Assembly: GCA_041677345.1 (NCBI GenBank)
Contig: JBAYQE010000066.1
Span: 1 to 15,368 of the forward strand
Origin: JALOAT01 sp041677345
GTDB lineage: Bacteria > Pseudomonadota > Gammaproteobacteria > Thiohalomonadales > Thiohalomonadaceae
Length of the DNA: 15,368 nt
Direction: 5' to 3'
In this document: in pieces, positions 13,811 through 15,368 of the stretch
Position numbering within the stretch: the first letter of the stretch is position 1
How the letters are laid out: each line of letters opens with the position of its first letter
Translations under genes and position numbers: made by a program
Notes under the pieces: generated by a model
What the model was told of the DNA's origin: nothing
Seen by the model: the letters and a program-made list of their open reading frames with translations, nothing else
The model's database searches: none

Positions 13811-14322
13811 GAACCGGCTTTATCGTCGCCGTCGATGAGCGGGATCTGGTTGCGCTTCACCTCGGCGGACGGCTCGCTTTGCAGGCGCTCGATCTCCTCG
13901 CGGAAGGCGTTCACGTCCTGGAAGCGCCGGTACACGGAAGCGAAGCGTACATAGGCCACCTCGTCCATGGCGCGCAATTCGTCCATTACCCAGTCACCCA
14001 GGAGACGTGACGGCACCTCGCGATCGCCCGTGGCACGCAGCCGGTGCTTGATGCGACCAACCGCAGCCTCGATGGTTTCCATGCTCACCGGGCGTTTCTC
14101 GATGGCCCGGAGCAGCCCACCGTGCAGCTTGTCCTCATTGAAAGGTTCGCGGATCCCGCTGCGCTTGACGATGCGCGGCATCACCAGCTCGGCCGATTCG
14201 AAGGTGGTGAAACGCTCGCTGCAGGTGAGACATTCGCGCCGCCGGCGCACCATGTCACCCTCGTTCGCCAGGCGCGAATCGATGACCTTGGTATCCGGTG
14301 CTCCGCAGAAAGGACAACGCAT
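13807..14322 (-). CDS. nrdR: Transcriptional repressor NrdR (ATP-cone, zinc ribbon)
   Basis: A 171-residue regulator that represses ribonucleotide reductase operons by sensing ATP and dATP. The zinc ribbon uses Cys3, Cys6, Cys31 and Cys34 (CPFC and CLTC), followed by FTTFESAELVMPRIVKRSG and an ATP-cone domain (about 49-139) with REPFNEDKLHGGLLRAIEKRPV and FASVYRRFQDVNAF. The family usually spans about 150 residues; the extra C-terminal tail (after 150) is polar and acidic. ATG 14320-14322 lacks a ribosome site. Its leader is formed partly by inverted repeat C, which ends about 10 bp upstream. nrdR-ribD is a conserved pair. No nrd genes are present here, so it acts on distant targets. Confidence 0.96.
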   Translation of the reverse strand: MRCPFCGAPDTKVIDSRLANEGDMVRRRRECLTCSERFTTFESAELVMPRIVKRSGIREPFNEDKLHGGLLRAIEKRPVSMETIEAAVGRIKHRLRATGDREVPSRLLGDWVMDELRAMDEVAYVRFASVYRRFQDVNAFREEIERLQSEPSAEVKRNQIPLIDGDDKAGS

Positions 14323-14333
14323 GTTTGTTTAAA

Positions 14334-14439
14334 GTCCGCAACTGAACGCCAATGAACGCAAATGCCAATTACCCGTCGCGCAGTTACGCCTCACCCTGGC
14401 TTCAGCAAACATTTGCGTTCATTTGCGTTGTTCGCGGAC
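14334..14439. repeat. Intergenic inverted repeat C (between glyA and nrdR)
   Basis: AACGCCAATGAACGCAAATG (14345-14364) and the reverse complement of 14410-14429 agree at 19 of 20 positions. Further out, GTCCGC (14334-14339) pairs with GCGGAC (14434-14439). Each arm is a tandem of two ten-base units (AACGCAAATG). It fills most of the 118-bp gap: one base after the glyA stop and about 10 bp before the nrdR start. The 45-bp loop (14365-14409) shows nothing recognisable. Confidence 0.85.
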
Positions 14440-14440
14440 C

Positions 14441-15368
14441 TTATCCGTAAACCGGGAAGCGCTTGCAGAGGTCGAGCACCTTGGCCTTGGCAGCGGCGAT
14501 GGCCTCCTCGCTGCCGCGGGCGTCGATGACGTCGCAGATCCAGCCGGCCAGGTCGCGGCATTCGGCTTCCCCAAAGCCGCGGGTGGTCACCGCCGGGGTG
14601 CCGATGCGGATGCCGCTGGTGACGAAGGGCGACTGCGGGTCGTTGGGCACGGCGTTCTTGTTCACGGTGATGTAGGAGGCGCCCAGCCAGGCGTCCACGT
14701 CCTTGCCGGTGAGGCCCTGGCGGATGAAGCTCACCAGGAACAGGTGGTTGTCGGTGCCGCCGGAGACGATGTCGAAACCGCGCTCCATGAACACCTTGGC
14801 CATGGCGCGCGCGTTGGTCACCACCTGGGCCTGGTAATCCTTGAACTCGGGGGCTAGCGCCTCCTTGAAGGCCACCGCCTTGGCGGCGATGACGTGCATG
14901 AGCGGGCCGCCCTGGGTGCCCGGGAACACCAGGGAGTTGAGTTTCTTCTCGATGTCCGGGTTGGCCTTGGCCAGGATGATGCCACCGCGCGGGCCGCGCA
15001 GGGTCTTGTGGGTGGTGGAGGTGGTCACGTCGGCGATCTGTACCGGGCTCGGGTACACGCCGGCGGCGATGAGGCCGGCCACGTGGGCCATGTCCACCAT
15101 CAGGTAGGCGCCCACCTTGTCGGCAATGTCGCGGAAACGCTGCCAGTCCACCACGCGCGAGTAGGCCGAGAAGCCGGCCACGATCATCTTGGGCTTGTGC
15201 TCCAGGGCCAGGGATTCGACCTGGTCATAGTCGATTTCGCCGGTGTCGGCGTTCAGGCCGTACTGCACGGCGTTGTAGATCTTGCCGGAGAAATTCACCT
15301 TGGCGCCGTGGGTCAGGTGACCGCCGTGGGCCAGGCTCATGCCCAGCACGGTGTCGCCCGGGTTCAGC
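14441..15368 (-). CDS. glyA: Serine hydroxymethyltransferase (partial, 5' end outside window)
   Basis: The visible 308 codons cover all but about the first 110 residues of a normal 417-residue GlyA. The enzyme interconverts serine and glycine with tetrahydrofolate, the main source of one-carbon units. The fragment opens with LNPGDTVLGMSLAHGGHLTHG, split here as LNPGDTVLGM and SLAHGGHLTHG; it has VDMAHVAGLIAAGVYPSP and the PLP site TTSTTHKTLRGPRGG, with the Schiff-base Lys at visible residue 121 (Lys229 in E. coli), and ends in the usual KRFPVYG. The frame is open to the window edge, so the true start is beyond 15368. It links to the folate genes folK and folE2 in the window, and uses PLP derived from DXP. 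Confidence 0.97.
   Translation of the reverse strand, partial: LNPGDTVLGMSLAHGGHLTHGAKVNFSGKIYNAVQYGLNADTGEIDYDQVESLALEHKPKMIVAGFSAYSRVVDWQRFRDIADKVGAYLMVDMAHVAGLIAAGVYPSPVQIADVTTSTTHKTLRGPRGGIILAKANPDIEKKLNSLVFPGTQGGPLMHVIAAKAVAFKEALAPEFKDYQAQVVTNARAMAKVFMERGFDIVSGGTDNHLFLVSFIRQGLTGKDVDAWLGASYITVNKNAVPNDPQSPFVTSGIRIGTPAVTTRGFGEAECRDLAGWICDVIDARGSEEAIAAAKAKVLDLCKRFPVYG

Noticed and set aside
4820..14439. Reading the four palindromes as a CRISPR array or insertion-sequence ends
   Set aside because: They are not direct repeats with regular spacers, and no transposase or cas gene lies between the arms.

Overview
The window is a GC-rich, gene-dense housekeeping segment of a gammaproteobacterial chromosome. 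The order pcnB-folK-(kinase), the order xseB-ispA-dxs, and the long set glyA / nrdR-ribD-ribE-ribBA(X)-ribH-nusB-thiL-pgpA are all typical of Gammaproteobacteria. The high GC, the dxs-queD-folE2 linkage and the intergenic palindromes fit an environmental lineage such as Chromatiales/Ectothiorhodospiraceae, but genus is an inference. No insertion sequence, integrase, CRISPR array or phage gene is visible. The longest gene-free stretch is about 250 bp.

Layout. (1) Minus strand, 2554 to 1: pcnB, folK and a deoxynucleoside kinase, probably followed off the edge by another gene (perhaps panB). (2) A plus-strand tRNA-Glu(CTC), 2598-2673, diverges from pcnB and shares a symmetric -10 region with it. 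(3) A single minus-strand outer-membrane beta-barrel protein, 2725-3519. (4) Plus strand, 3651 to 8168: xseB, ispA, dxs, queD, folE2. (5) Minus strand, 14322 back to 8323: nrdR, ribD, ribE, ribB/ribA-like, ribH, nusB, thiL, pgpA, with stop/start overlaps or gaps of a few bases at several junctions. (6) The 3' three quarters of glyA, minus strand, running off the right edge.

The genes are linked through cofactors. RibD, the DHBP synthase, RibH and RibE are riboflavin-pathway enzymes; the first step, GTP cyclohydrolase II, seems to be missing here because the second domain of the RibBA-like protein has lost key residues. FolE2 and QueD also start from GTP and lead to folate and queuosine; FolK is a later folate step and GlyA uses the folate product. 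Dxs makes DXP, the precursor of isoprenoids, thiamine and PLP, and itself needs thiamine diphosphate, which ThiL makes. IspA uses the isoprenoid units.

The main non-coding signal is a set of four large inverted repeats (about 4820-4962, 8184-8313, 10720-10865, 14334-14439). Each lies 1 to 17 bp after a stop codon, none has a T-tract, and their arms are built of short units that fit one degenerate pattern (roughly YYYGYGTYC). One is nested, with a different perfect palindrome inside it, and one could fold into a cloverleaf-like shape.
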